Shown piece by piece: positions 1-11,718 of a stretch of DNA of 64,000 nt. This DNA comes from Siniperca chuatsi. Its lineage: Eukaryota; Chordata; Actinopteri; Centrarchiformes; Sinipercidae. The stretch is from assembly GCF_020085105.1 (NCBI RefSeq), contig NC_058044.1, positions 25,355,206 to 25,419,205 of the forward strand, in the 5' to 3' direction. Positions within the stretch are counted from its first letter, which is position 1; each line of letters opens with the position of its first letter. The notes under the pieces are model-generated. The model was given only the letters and a program-made list of their open reading frames with translations, was not told the DNA's origin and did not search any database. Position numbers and translations under genes: made by a program.

Positions 1-3000
1 ATAATCCCTCAGTAGTGTAAACGATGCCCCAGGGGAGTCTTCCGGTGCTGCTGGTGAACACCTGTATTTGATTACCCCCACAAAAAGTGCCACTTATAAC
101 CCTGAATGGAGCCTCTAGGGGCATTCATACCCTATGGTTTTAAGCAGGGCCAGATGTAGACTGGGACTGTCCATGCCGCTGCCTGATTAAATTGACCTGT
201 CTTATTTAATGGAGGTGTTAGAGAGTGGGCGCCGGGAAGCCGGTGACGTGGAGAAAAGGGTTGAATAGAAGAAGAAGAATTGGAATAGAGCTGGATTATG
301 AGATGGGAGCATTTTATATTTCCTATTAAGTCAGGTAGAGGATTGAGCAGAGGATGAAACAAGTGAGATGGGTAATCAACATGAATGATGAGGCAAATGT
401 GGAAAAAAAGTAAAATGTATAATGTATGAGTCATTATCAGATGTGAGTTTCTCCTTCTGTTTGTCAGGTCAACAGCAATGGGTTAAATCTACTGAAATTA
501 ACAATGTTTTTGTTTTTTGGTTGCTAGTTGTTATTGGTTATGAATAGAAAATCTGAATAATTGGTTCAAGTGAGTGGAAAGTGTGAGTAAACAGACGATA
601 GTGAGATGGGAGTAATTGAAAAGGGTCACAGTGAGGTTGCCAGATCAGCATTAGTTCCACAAAAGCATGTTCTTCTAAGTATAGCTATAAGTGAAAGAAG
701 ATCATAAGCCTCTGACTTGGTGAGCGGTCACAAGGCTTGATTGAGTATCGGTCTCAAGCAAAAGCTTATTGGGTAGAAGCAGCAAGGGGCAGGTTGAGTG
801 TGGAGGTCATCATAAGCTATAGGCTGAGGCTGAAATGGGCCAGAAGTTAATCCCTGTTTGGCCCACTTTCATACTGGAAGAAAGAACTTCTTGCTACCGG
901 TGGTTTTGTCTATTACCTGCAAATATACCTTGGATTGAACCACCAAGACATCGATACCTTAGTCACAGAAAGGAATAATAGCAGCATTTAAAGCGATACA
1001 TTTTGTGAATGTAGTTTTAAACATTTCGGCAAACTTTCAGCTGATGTGGACACAATGCCGTGTATTTGTGTGGGCATAAAGACCTCAAGCTCTCTGCATA
1101 AGAACACAATAGGTCAATGTGTAATACTGTGCATTTTGCACGTTTTTAGTAGGAATTGCCTTCTTCTGCCCAGTATTTCTGTAGTAGCCAGGGTATGGAT
1201 TGGGCCATGAGGCAGACATCCAGTCAACAAGTTGCATGTGCCCCTTATTAACCTGTGTGTACAGTATGCACCATATGTGTGTGTGTTGGTACAGAGAGTG
1301 AAAAGCCTTTGGAGTGAAGCAGGGAAGCTGCCCACACGTCTGACCTGAAACTGCTCCAAAAAAGTGAAACTTGGAGTGCTGCACCAATTGTGCATAATTT
1401 ATGTTGCACTTAGTTGATGTTTATTGCCGAATAAACGATGGGCAAAAAACTAGAAGCAAGTCTCGGGGGGGTCCCCTCCTACCCACGGCATGTGAACATT
1501 GTCAGAATCTCCCTCTCACAACTCTAACTTTAGTCTGCCTTCTGCAGGCTGTCTCCCAGTGGATTACAGTGAGATTCCTCTGTCAATACTTCCTTCATTT
1601 CTTTCTGGGGCTTAGAACGAGAGTGCTGCCAATCAATCAGGGATGTAGTGTGTGCCAGCGAGCCAGCCTTGAATGAAGTAATGAGCTACAGAGGTCCCAG
1701 ATAAGAGAGTTGATTAGTAATTTAAAGAGAAAAGAACCAAGGTCCGAGGGGCAGAAATGGCAGAGGTCAGTCCAATAATTGAGATGAAAGTGAGGTGTCT
1801 TTTACAGATGGTCGAGAGACACACACACACACACTGTCTCATTTATGCAAGTAATGTCTATTTATACTGTATATCGCAATCTCAATTCTCAAAGGATATA
1901 ATACAGAGTCAGTTCCAGTCAGCCATTGATCGTCCAGCAGGGTGAGGCCGTGTTAATCAGCTACCATTGTAAGGATGAGCGCTTCCTAAAGCCGCCATCC
2001 CTCTCACATTTCTGCCAACAGCCCAGACATCTTTCACTGTCAGTGTGTGTGTGTGTGTGTGTTGCCTCCCTCTCTATCGCCCCGTCTATCCCATCAATCT
2101 TGATTGTTCCATGTCTCTCATTTTGCATACCGCTCGGTTTTACAATCTCTGCGATCCACACAGATCACACCTCTTCAGTTACAGTTTTGACCGCAATGAA
2201 GACATTAAAGGCAATTAGCTGTACATATGTATTCTTCCTGTTCCTGTAATTTGTTCTTTCTTCCTTTGTTCGTTCTCTTTTTTTTTCTTGTTATTGTTAT
2301 TTTTCTTTATTTCATTTCAATTCAAGAATCTTTGTATGTTGACAAAATCAGTCAATGTCAGAGAGTCAACCAAACAAACAAACCTGCAAACATATGCATA
2401 CTAAATGTTAATTATATAAGCTTACAGGACGTAATAATCTTAAAGTGGCTCATTGTTCCACTGGCAGTCCTCCAGTGTGCGGCAGGCTGGCAGCTAGTCC
2501 CATGTTCTGCAGCCAGAGGCGCTGTATGTCTCATAATTCACCAAAGATATATTTGACTTTGGTATTATCTGTTACATATTTTATATTCTTTGTCTCAAAA
2601 TTGTCACAGAGAATGCAGCCTTCTTCTCGGTCTTTTCTTAAGCACTAAAACCTTATTTTTATGGAAATGTGCTCCCTAGATTCCCTTTTTTGCTGTCAAA
2701 AGGATGTGGTCGCCCTGCATATAATGTCAGTATGTACAGTGTCTTCCTCTGTCTGGGTTTTTTTTCACTGATGTCAGATTGTAATCTTCTCCACTGTAGT
2801 TTCTGTTTAGGTTAAATACAGCTCACACTGGATGCTGCTGCTCATTGATTTCCTTTTCTCTTTCTATCTCTCTGAAATGTGTTCAGACAGCAAACAGGGA
2901 TGCATTTGATCTTCACCCCAAGGGGATATGGTTGGGGTCTAGTCATACGCCTTCCTCAGCCTGCCTCTCATAGTCAATTCAATTCAGTTCAATTGGGCTT

Positions 3001-3562
3001 TATTGACATGGGAAACAGATGTTAACATTGCCAAAGCATGTGTGAAATAAAAACATAAACAGAAAAAATGTGCTGTTAGACTATATACAGATAAGTAAGA
3101 TAATATAGTAATAATAATAATAATAAATACATATTCCTTGTCAAAAAAATACTCAGGCATACAGCACCAGCAACTGTGGACAAGTACACTCAAACGCAGG
3201 ACGAAACAATCAGGCTTGTCAGCTTCTGCATGTTATAACATTATATAACGCCTGTGCGGGGGGCTGGGCTAGAGTGTGGTGCTGTTTGATGAAAAATGCA
3301 CGCTGATGATTATTCCCCATGATAATTCAGTGCAGATATTGGTTATCTTAACAGTATGTTGAAATGGTGATGCATGCACAGAGTATGTTGGGATCTCTGT
3401 GCACTATGTGCAGTAGCAGGAGTGAATTTATATACCCTCATCTCTTGTGCTTTTTGCTGTTGCTTCTCTCCTTGTCGTTCTTTTTACCTCATTCTGTCAC
3501 CCACTCTTGTCTTTCTGTTTTATCTCTCTTTCATTTCCTTATTCTCTTTTTTCCGTCGTCAG
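1..3562 (+). other. xylt1: intron of xylt1 upstream of its penultimate exon
   Basis: No coding exon is recognisable on either strand. The stretch is AT-rich, with a short GT run near 2045-2062 and a LINE-tail-like repeat near 2972-3060. A long pyrimidine tract (about 3466-3560) leads into the acceptor at 3561-3562. It is called intron because the exon at 3563 starts in phase 0 in the middle of the protein, so upstream exons must exist to the left. Confidence 0.7.
2972..3060 (+). repeat. LINE (L2/CR1-type) 3' tail-like interspersed repeat
   Basis: The segment has a run of imperfect CAATT pentamers followed by 'gggctttattgacatggga' and 'acattgccaaagcatg'. I recognise this as the frequent fish repeat of the form 'ggctttattggcatgggaaacatatgtttacattgcc...'. 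It is only a fragment without coding capacity. The assignment to an L2/CR1-type LINE tail is from memory and should be tested with a repeat library. Confidence 0.5.
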
Positions 3563-6500
3563 ATCGGTACAGAGTGGGATGCCAAAGAACGTATGTTCCG
3601 AAACTTCGGCGGCCTGATGGGCCCCATGGACGAGACGGTGGGAATGCAGAAGTGGAGTAAGGGTCCTAATGTCACTGTCACAGTCGTGTGGATCGATCCC
3701 ACCAATGTCATCGCAGCCACCTATGACATTCTGATCGACGCCAGCGCCGAGTACACCCACTACCGCCCACCGCTCAACCAGCCTCTGCGGCCTGGTGTGT
3801 GGAGCGTCCGCATCCTGCACCACTGGAGCCCTGTGGCTGAGATGCACTTCCTTATTGCCCCGCTGGCCTATAATAAGCACCAACCCATACGACAAGGTGA
3901 GAGAGAGACAAATAGCCTCTGTAATTGTCATGAGGCTTATTTGTAACTAGCACTTGCCATTTGTTTCAGCTTTATTAAAATACAAAATTACTATTGATTG
4001 TGTTATTTGTACAAATAGCCTTGCTAGACTTATTGCACTGTTGTGCTGTTCCTCAACAACAGCTAATCATTCATCAAAAAAGTACTTAAGGTGTTACTCT
4101 AACTGCCAAACATTTCACTATATATCTAGATTGGGTGGAAGCCCTGCACTGCATGGGTAAAATAAGACCTACACAGTGGAATGCAATACAACAGCCCTGC
4201 AATAAATCCTATATCTGTGAAGCATTGACTATTTGCTGTGTTGTTCACAGAGGAGTTGGTTGCTAATTTTTAAGGCTGTATTTTGTGGTTTTTGTATCAT
4301 TATACGGTCAAGTGTATCCACTGGTGGAAAGTAACAAAGTGCATTTACTTCAGAACTTTAGTTAAGTAAATTATTGAGGTACTTGTCCCTTTAATGAGCA
4401 TTTCTATTTTATACTACTTTATACATAACATACTGTACAGTCATCTTATAAAATATGATCCAGACTAAGCATCACTGTAAAAAGTAGATATAATTAGCTC
4501 CACCTCAACCAGATACAACAGTAAAACGCTACACATTAATGCATCAGTGATAATAATCCAGTAACATATAATAATATAACCTTCTGAAACAAGACATTCT
4601 GCATTCTTTTACTTGAGTATTTCCATTTTATGCTGCTTATTACATCTGCTTCTCCGCATGTCAGAGGGTAATATTACTTATATATACTTTTTACTCCACT
4701 ACATTTATCTGACAGTTATAGTTACTAGTTACTTTGTAGATTAAGATTTTAGATAATTCACGCACTGCAAAAATCTCCATCATCTCAAGTAATTTTTGTC
4801 GTATTGAGATCTAAAAGTTATATTTTCTTACGTGAAAGAAAGAAAAACAGCCACTGCAGTGGGATAATTTCAGCCTGTTTTAATAGAACTGGTTTCATGA
4901 ATTTTCTAAAAGAACTTTTTTTTTTAAAGGTCAGAGTATTTTCAGTAGTTCATATACAGGATGTAAATGAAAATACAGTGCTTGAATACACAGTGGTTAT
5001 GTTTGACAGACAAATTCTACATTCAGTTTACATTTTCAGTATTTTCTTTTCAGTTGACACCAATACAGTGTCACAGAGTATTGCTTTCACTGTGAAGTCA
5101 TGATTGCTAGTTTAGGTGCTCTAAAATATCTGCAGACATACACACACACACACACACAGAGCCTTGTATTTGCAGTGATGCCCTTTCTAATCAAGCCTCT
5201 GGGCCTCTGCAGACCCTGGTTGTTTGTCATCAAGTCACCCTTAATAACCCAGCGAGCTGCTCATACACACTAAACAAAGTGTTAAACAAGAGCACACTTA
5301 GCCCTCCAAAAACAATGGCACAATTAAATCAATCAGACAGCATGAATCAGGGGCAAGACTGCATTGTTCTAGTCCGTAAGCAGCCAGTTTGCTCTGAAAG
5401 TCACATGAGAGTTGAGACGCTAGCTTCGGCATTATCGTGCCTTTCTCCATTTAATAATCTCACTGAGCCGTTTTAATGATGAAGAGAAACAACAGATAAA
5501 GTTACAGCTTTTGTGATTGACCTGAGTCTCAGTGGCGCTGTGGGGGGTCTGTTGTGTTGCAGTGTGAGTTGAATATTCATCTCTGGTTTATGGCTGTTTA
5601 GGTTCGTTTTATTCGTAAATAGCAGTTTTAGCTAGGAATACCTAATAAACTGGAAACTGAGTGTAAATGAGCTCCTTGTGTGTATTAACATTTTACATAA
5701 CATAACCTTTTTTTACTATATAAATATGAGGTATATTCATGATATACATACATGATTAAAGAGTTTGAGTTATAGTATTTTGTGTTTCTTAACTGGTCCT
5801 AATTGAAAATACAGGCCTGTTTTACTCCTGTGATTACATACTTAAAGCAAGAATGTGTAATTTTTGAATTTAAAAAGAATACAATCTTCCTCTTAAAAAT
5901 GAAAACTTGCATTCATAAGCAATAAAATGAACCCTTATTCAATTCAGTACACTCAGGAATATTCCTGCTACTTACTTGGTCTGGTCTAACCGGGTGTAAC
6001 CAGTAGCTTATGGTGGCTAATGGTAGCAAACTTTAGATAGATATTGCTGTATAGTTCACTCTCTTCTAACAGATAAACATTTCAATTGTTTTATGACAAA
6101 AGTAAAACATAGCAATCCTCACCAGAAATAAGTGGAAAATTCAATGTTCTGATATACTGTAATTGCCACTTATGGCCACAGTGGCCGCTGTTCAGCAAAC
6201 GTTACATAGTTCCACTTTAAGTGCATCAGAAAACATTAATAACTTTGATTTAGGTCGTTGCCTTGTGTTAGACTGTATATTAAAATACCAATTGATGTCA
6301 ATTGATTAGGGAGTGGTAGCAGGATCCAGTCAGATATATGGGTGTTTGGGCTACCCTTGGTTTACATTTGGATTAAGGACTGTGCCTTTAATTCTGTACC
6401 ATAAGAAATGCAACATGAAGTAGGGTTAAATCATAAACGTATATTTTACATCTTTTGCAATGTAAGGATACATTATGTATTATGTCAGTTTGTACTAATT

Positions 6501-7649
6501 CTGTGTATGCTTGGCTTACTGTGCATGTGTGTGTTGTAATGTGTCCTTTCGTCTTAGCTGTTCCATCCACCGCCTTTAATTTACTGCAATGTCTGGCACC
6601 AGGTTTCCCTCCTACATGCAGTGCCAGTAAAACTTTATGACGTGGCCTTCCACCCACATTGGCAGCAGCAGGCACATGCATACACACACACACATGCACA
6701 AATATACATTTTTATACAAAAACGCAAAACTCTACACAGATGCATGACTTCATAACACAATCTGCTACCACAAAGCTAGCTGGCATGGGTTGGACATCTC
6801 CTTGCCTGATGGAGCACCTCATGTCTGACTGCATCTTTCTGTCACCAGTGCATGAAAGCGCTGCTGTCTGCTCAGCCATGCTTTGAAAGGATGGCTAGCT
6901 CCCCATTTAGAGGACCAGTGAGGAATTTACAGCTTCACTAGAGCTCAGGGTGGAGAAAGTGTTTTAAGTTGTGTTTACGTTTGCTGTCTTCCTGCCCAGC
7001 TGGACCGTCATGGAAAGAAAGAATGAGGGCGCGTCTGAGCATTTCTGACCATTTCCAAAAAATCAGCATTGCAGTGGCTTGACATACCACATCAAAGAAT
7101 GGGATTTAGAGAGTCCAGTCGTAAAAATCAATCCAAGCAAATTAGCAACCAGTTTAAGCTTTTCAGATAATAATAAAGCGAATCACGTTCTCTGCTTTGA
7201 TATTTTACCATTCATGTCTCCCTTTTTCCTTTTCTCCCTTTCCCCTCAACTCTTTTCCCCTTCTACAATCACGCACCATCTATCTCCTTCTCTGTTCTCT
7301 CTGTCTTCCTTCCCACGTTTCTCCAGAGGATACTCTGAAGCTCCACAACGGGCCAGCGAAGAACAGCTACATGGAGCAGAGTTTCCACGGCCTCAACCCG
7401 GTGCTCAACATCCCTGTCAGCCTGGGCTATGTGGAGCAGGCCAAGAGGAACGCGGCCCTGACCGGCCCGGAGCTCGAGCGTTGGTTAGACAGCCTGGTGG
7501 GCGAGTTGTGGGAGGCAGCCGACGTCTGCGCCGTGGGCCCTACCGCCTGCCCTGTCATGCAGGCCTGCCCCAAGAACCCTTGGAGCTCCCTGAGCCCAGA
7601 CCCCAAATCCCATCTGGGAGCACCGCACGCCAACGGGCGCATCAGGTAG
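3563..7649 (+). CDS. xylt1: xylosyltransferase 1, last two coding exons (partial gene)
   Basis: Two coding exons, 3563-3896 and 7327-7649, join in phase 1 (G|AG, Glu) to give the last 218 residues of a xylosyltransferase. The enzyme is a Golgi type II membrane protein that transfers xylose from UDP-xylose to serine of proteoglycan core proteins, the first step of the glycosaminoglycan linker. The first exon reads [10 protein letters not shown], then [12 protein letters not shown] and [13 protein letters not shown]; the second has [36 protein letters not shown] and [10 protein letters not shown], ending in GRIR and TAG at 7647. These match the conserved C-terminal region outside the GT14 catalytic domain. 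The PDPKS...LGA...GR ending is closer to what I recall of XYLT1 than XYLT2. Splice sites are cgtcag|ATC at 3562, CAAG|gtgaga at 3896 and tctccag|AGG at 7326. The 5' part, including the catalytic domain, lies outside the window to the left. No further xylt1 exon was seen in 1-3562. Confidence 0.93.
3897..7326 (+). other. xylt1: last intron of xylt1
   Basis: This 3430-base GT-AG intron (gtgaga...ctccag) separates the two xylt1 exons. It contains a dispersed repeat (4315-4760), a CA run near 5141-5159 and a pyrimidine-rich acceptor region (about 7208-7326). I see no exon or RNA gene inside. Confidence 0.85.
4315..4760 (+). repeat. dispersed repeat, probable non-autonomous hAT-like element
   Basis: It begins with 'ctggtggaaagtaacaaagt' and contains 'gaggtacttgt', 'ttttactccactacattta', 'tctgacag' and 'tagttactagttactttg'. 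The same words occur in the same order in the copy at 23243-23640, so the family is repeated within this window. I recognise the consensus as a very common percomorph interspersed repeat. It is non-coding. The hAT assignment is from memory of the family and not proven here. Confidence 0.55.
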
Positions 7650-8292
7650 CAGCGAGGCCTCCAGCTGGACAGGAGGCCACGGCACAGGAGATTCACTGTT
7701 GATTTTTATTTATTTAAGGGGTTTGTTGCAGGTGGGGGAAGGAAAAGTGTTCTTCCTCTGTCTCAGGAGAAGAAGGAAACAAAAGAAAAGGGGGATTTTT
7801 TGGGGAGGCTGGTGAGGGTGTCTGGAAAGAAAGCGATGAGAATGATTTTCAGATCCTCCCACGGGGTTCCTCCTGTTAGGGGATTATGCTGGCTTTGCTA
7901 TTTCAGTTTCTCAGTGTATTTATTTTTCTTCTCATGGCTGAGTTTTACTGTGATCAAACGTTGCAATTTTCGAGCATATATTTTGCTGCTGAATGAATTA
8001 TGAAGTCAGCTTTTAAGCCCTGCACGGGGCACAGCGGTCATGTGAGTGTGGATTGTCGACACTGGTTGCAGACGAAGTTCTGCCGAAAAAGGCCTAAGCT
8101 GTAAGACATACGAGGAGGTAGCCTGGTACTGAATTAAACGTGCCTCCTTAAGTGTATGTCAATATAAACAAAATTAGATGATATCCGAGCGTTCAGATAC
8201 ACCCAAACAGTCAAAAAAGATTATTTTGATACGACTCAAATGCAGCACCATTAAAAGCAAATTTCCCGTTTATGAAGGAACTTTATTTTAAT

Positions 8293-8324
8293 AATGCTAA
8301 AATATTTTTTAATATTTTAGCATT
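8293..8324. repeat. perfect 14-bp inverted repeat with 4-nt loop
   Basis: The left arm AATGCTAAAATATT (8293-8306) is followed by TTTT and then the exact reverse complement AATATTTTAGCATT (8311-8324). In RNA from either strand it would fold into a 14-bp stem with a tetraloop. It lies in the presumed xylt1 3' UTR, about 640 bases after the stop codon. Confidence 0.8.
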
Positions 8325-10612
8325 TTCAAAGCCAATTACTTCAAAACTCTTGAGTGTCTGATAGTTCAGTGACTCCGTTTGTAAATCAGTAGAATAAATC
8401 AGTAACAGCAGCATAACTTTTTTCAGTACAGTGTCTGATTAGAATGTGGAACTGTTGTGGCTGGGCGAACCGAACCATCTGCTGCAGTCAGATTTCATAA
8501 ATATAGAAAAAGAAAAATGCAAATACAGAGGCCTTCTCAAAGTAATTAAACCTATTTGGATTATACTAGAAATTTACTGTAGAAATTTTAGCGTTCTAAA
8601 TTCATGAATGCTTCATTTGTGGTTGTTGTACAATAGTATTTTAAGACTTAACATTCACATAGTGTAGGTTTTTTTTTTTTTAAATAAACCCAGATGTTGT
8701 GACAGGCAGAGGACAAAGAGAGAATAGTTTTGTCCGTCTTGGTTTTCTCACCAACCTGCCTCAAACTTGAAACACAATTATCTCAAGCTGACCTTAAAAT
8801 TCTCATCCGTGTTTTCACTGTCATCTGTTTTTTTTACTTTCTTCCAGTCATTTCAATGAAACATTATGTTGTACATGATTATACATGAAGTCTCAAAAAT
8901 TGTGTGAATGAGGGGGGGGTGAGTCCATGAGTCGCTATTTATTTATAAGTTTATATTAATACTGATATTTTTAGTCAGTGACTAAATAACTGCGACGCTG
9001 CCTTGGCAGCATGATAAATATTTTTTTGTAAAGAAAGCCGCCTTTATTTACAAAGGCCAACACCCCATTACTTATACTGTACCTTTTTATGGCCCCGCAC
9101 CTGTGTGTTAGTCAGTGTTGTCCTGTCTGAATAGATCTTCTTGTCTTGGTTTCTTACATGGCTGTTTGCCAAGTGCATCGCAAGAGAAAGCCACCCTGAC
9201 CTGTGAGGTCAGAGGTCAGCAACCTGACAACCTCACCAAACAGAGAAGGTGAACAAAAACTCTCTTCACAATCGAACACATTGGACAACGTCTGGATCGA
9301 AGGCGAAACTGTGCTTTTTGGTGTTTTATGGTTCCTGTCAGTTTCAGAATGATAGTGAGTGGTATTGATCTTCATGCTGTGACGATAATGTACAATTTCA
9401 AGTGAATATTATATTGTGTCTTGATTGCAAAACGCATCATTTATGAGATCGGGTCCGTGGAACCTTTTCAACTCTATATACATTTGAAGCACCTTTTCTG
9501 CCATCAAGACAATCTCTGGACATTTGAGACAAGTTGATTATACTGAGGGTGGCACTGTACCACAACACATCCTGAACAAGAGGTACGGTCCGATATTTGT
9601 TTTACTTTGAAATAAGTTTCATCTGAAGCCAATTAGGAGCTCAATCTGTGATTGTCAACATTGTTTAGCCACCACACAAGCTAAGTGAGTGTTTTTACAC
9701 AGGCAAATTAAGAGACATTACTGTTCATTAATGTCAAGTTCACCTTGCCTCTCTGTCGGATGTGTCGATTATAATTGCTATCACTCCCTCCCTCTCGAAT
9801 CAACACAGTTTCTGGGGTTGGGCTGTAAAGGACTATTTTCTTTTTCACTGGCTGGCTTCTGCTGCCACCTTTTAACTTATAGTGCCACCGTGCTCAGAAC
9901 AATTACTTCACACAATACATATTATTATGTAAGCTCAATGACAGTTTTGGAAAAAGGTGAATTAAATAAATGTAACTCATTGTGGAAGTCCTATTTTGTA
10001 ACAAAATGATTAACAAATGAAGAAGATGTACATAGGTATTTTGTATTGAACTATTGTTTAAAAGGTATTGTACATGTAAATACAGATGTGGTAAAATGAC
10101 ATTGAATTAGTAAGAGTTTTTGAAGTGTCAATAACTGGGCACAAAGAGTGAATTGATGGTGTTTATTGATCAAAATACATAACTTGTTTCAGTGTTTTTG
10201 GACAGCTGTGACAACAACCTTGTCCTATTTGCCTCAGAGAAAATCACATGCCAGATTGTTGTTGTTCTTGCTGGAATGTAATGTTGAGCAACTGTTGCAC
10301 AAATTTCTCTGAACTGACGTTTCCCCCGTTAATTATTTTCCGGGGAGGCTCTGTGTGCCTTAGCTGACTTTTAGAACCTTCTCTGTCCATTAAAAGATAA
10401 ACCTTATTTTGCTATTTGTTTTGATCTGATGTGAAGAATACCATGAGTTTTGTCAAGTGATTCACTGGTACTGCAACACCAAAAAGATGTCTGCTGTTGT
10501 ATATATATCATCAGGCCTTCTGTCTTATCAGCTTTTTTTTTTTTCCCCTTTGGGGGATTTGTTTTGTTGTACTTGACTGGCTTGTTTTACTTTTCTCTGA
10601 TTGCTTTTTGGA

Positions 10613-10618
10613 AATAAA
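10613..10618 (+). terminator. candidate polyadenylation signal of xylt1
   Basis: Canonical AATAAA, preceded by a T-rich upstream region (10530-10610) and followed within about 60 bases by GT-rich sequence (tgttgtggttg). It is the last good hexamer before repeat-rich intergenic DNA. Confidence 0.45.
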
Positions 10619-10959
10619 ATTCTATGGAAAAACAGCTCATGTGCTACAGCAGTAATATACTCGTGAGCATGTTGTGGTTGATAACAAAACATAAAGCCTG
10701 CTGAAGCATCTCTCCACCATTAATATGTTGTTGCTTATTAAATACACGTTGCTTTGCAAATGTAGCCTAAATCCATTTAACTGGGTAATACAGTATATTT
10801 TTATTCACGCACATGAATCATTAAACTTTAATCTTATTTTATCATTTTAATCTCAGGGATACTCATATAAAAAATTTGTGGAAGGACATTAAGTTTGTTT
10901 CACCTCCTCAAAATACCAGTGCTTACAAACTGGGATTTAAAGTGTGTATTCAGTTACAT

Positions 10960-11075
10960 TACATTTGACAGGTGGTCAGAAACATCACTCCGAATGAATG
11001 CTAATGTTCTCTGTCTGCTGGGTGAGTAAAAAAGCAACTGTTTGCTAACACATTAGCATAACAACTACAGTGTGA
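10960..11075 (+). repeat. partial copy of dispersed repeat family A (3' part)
   Basis: The stretch has 'ggtggtcagaaacatcactc', 'gaatgctaatgttctctg' and 'aagcaactgtttgctaac'. It matches the 3' parts of the longer copies at 25074-25841 and 45605-46225, so it is a truncated member of the same family. Confidence 0.55.
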
Positions 11076-11634
11076 CAGATAATGTCCATGTTTTCAGTTT
11101 CAAAAGAAAGGATAAGAATAAAAAGACATTTAATAATAATAACAACAATAAGACAAAGACGGTAAATATGAATGAAATACTTTCAAAAGACATTCCTTTT
11201 AAACTCAACACTTGAGAGATGTTCCCTGAAGTCCAATCTCTATACGCCTCACAGTTGGAAATCATTTCAGGCTTTAACCATCACTTCATGCCTTAAGTAT
11301 TTTCCTCAAACTGAGGTAGTTGAATTGTTAACTGTGGGTACAGCTAGTTGCTCCCATATGTTTTCCACCAAATTACCATCAACAATCGTCCTCTCGCAGA
11401 GACCCTCACCCAACACCCACACCATAACACAGCTCTTAAATATGCGGCTACGGGGAAAGTTAAAGCATTTCAAATGAATTATGACTTCCTATAAACGAGG
11501 CAATCCAAGTCATACTACGTCCACCCATAAACACAGCTATGAAGTGCAGTTACGCTTGTTATGCTTATCCTACAGCAGCTGAGAACAAAAGAGACCTGTC
11601 AATAGGTAGAGAAACAAATCTTAATTTTTAGCTC

Positions 11635-11636
<2 letters not shown>

Positions 11637-11717
<81 letters not shown>
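11637..11717 (+). repeat. (TG)n microsatellite, about 40 uninterrupted units
   Basis: An 81-base perfect TG/CA dinucleotide array. Arrays of this length are usually highly polymorphic and can adopt Z-DNA; that property is general knowledge and not shown here. Confidence 0.97.

Positions 11718-11718
<1 letters not shown>

Larger units (their letters stand above)
7650..10618 (+). other. xylt1: probable 3' UTR of xylt1
   Basis: There is no coding potential after the TAG at 7647-7649. AU-rich ATTTA motifs are seen near 7706-7720 and 8937-8947, and a perfect 14-base hairpin lies at 8293-8324. An AATAAA hexamer at 10613-10618 is followed by a GT-rich stretch near 10668-10680, as expected for a cleavage site. 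An earlier AATAAA at 9965-9970 could serve as an alternative. A UTR of about 3 kb is plausible for xylt1, but its extent is inference; no transcript data were available. Confidence 0.5.
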
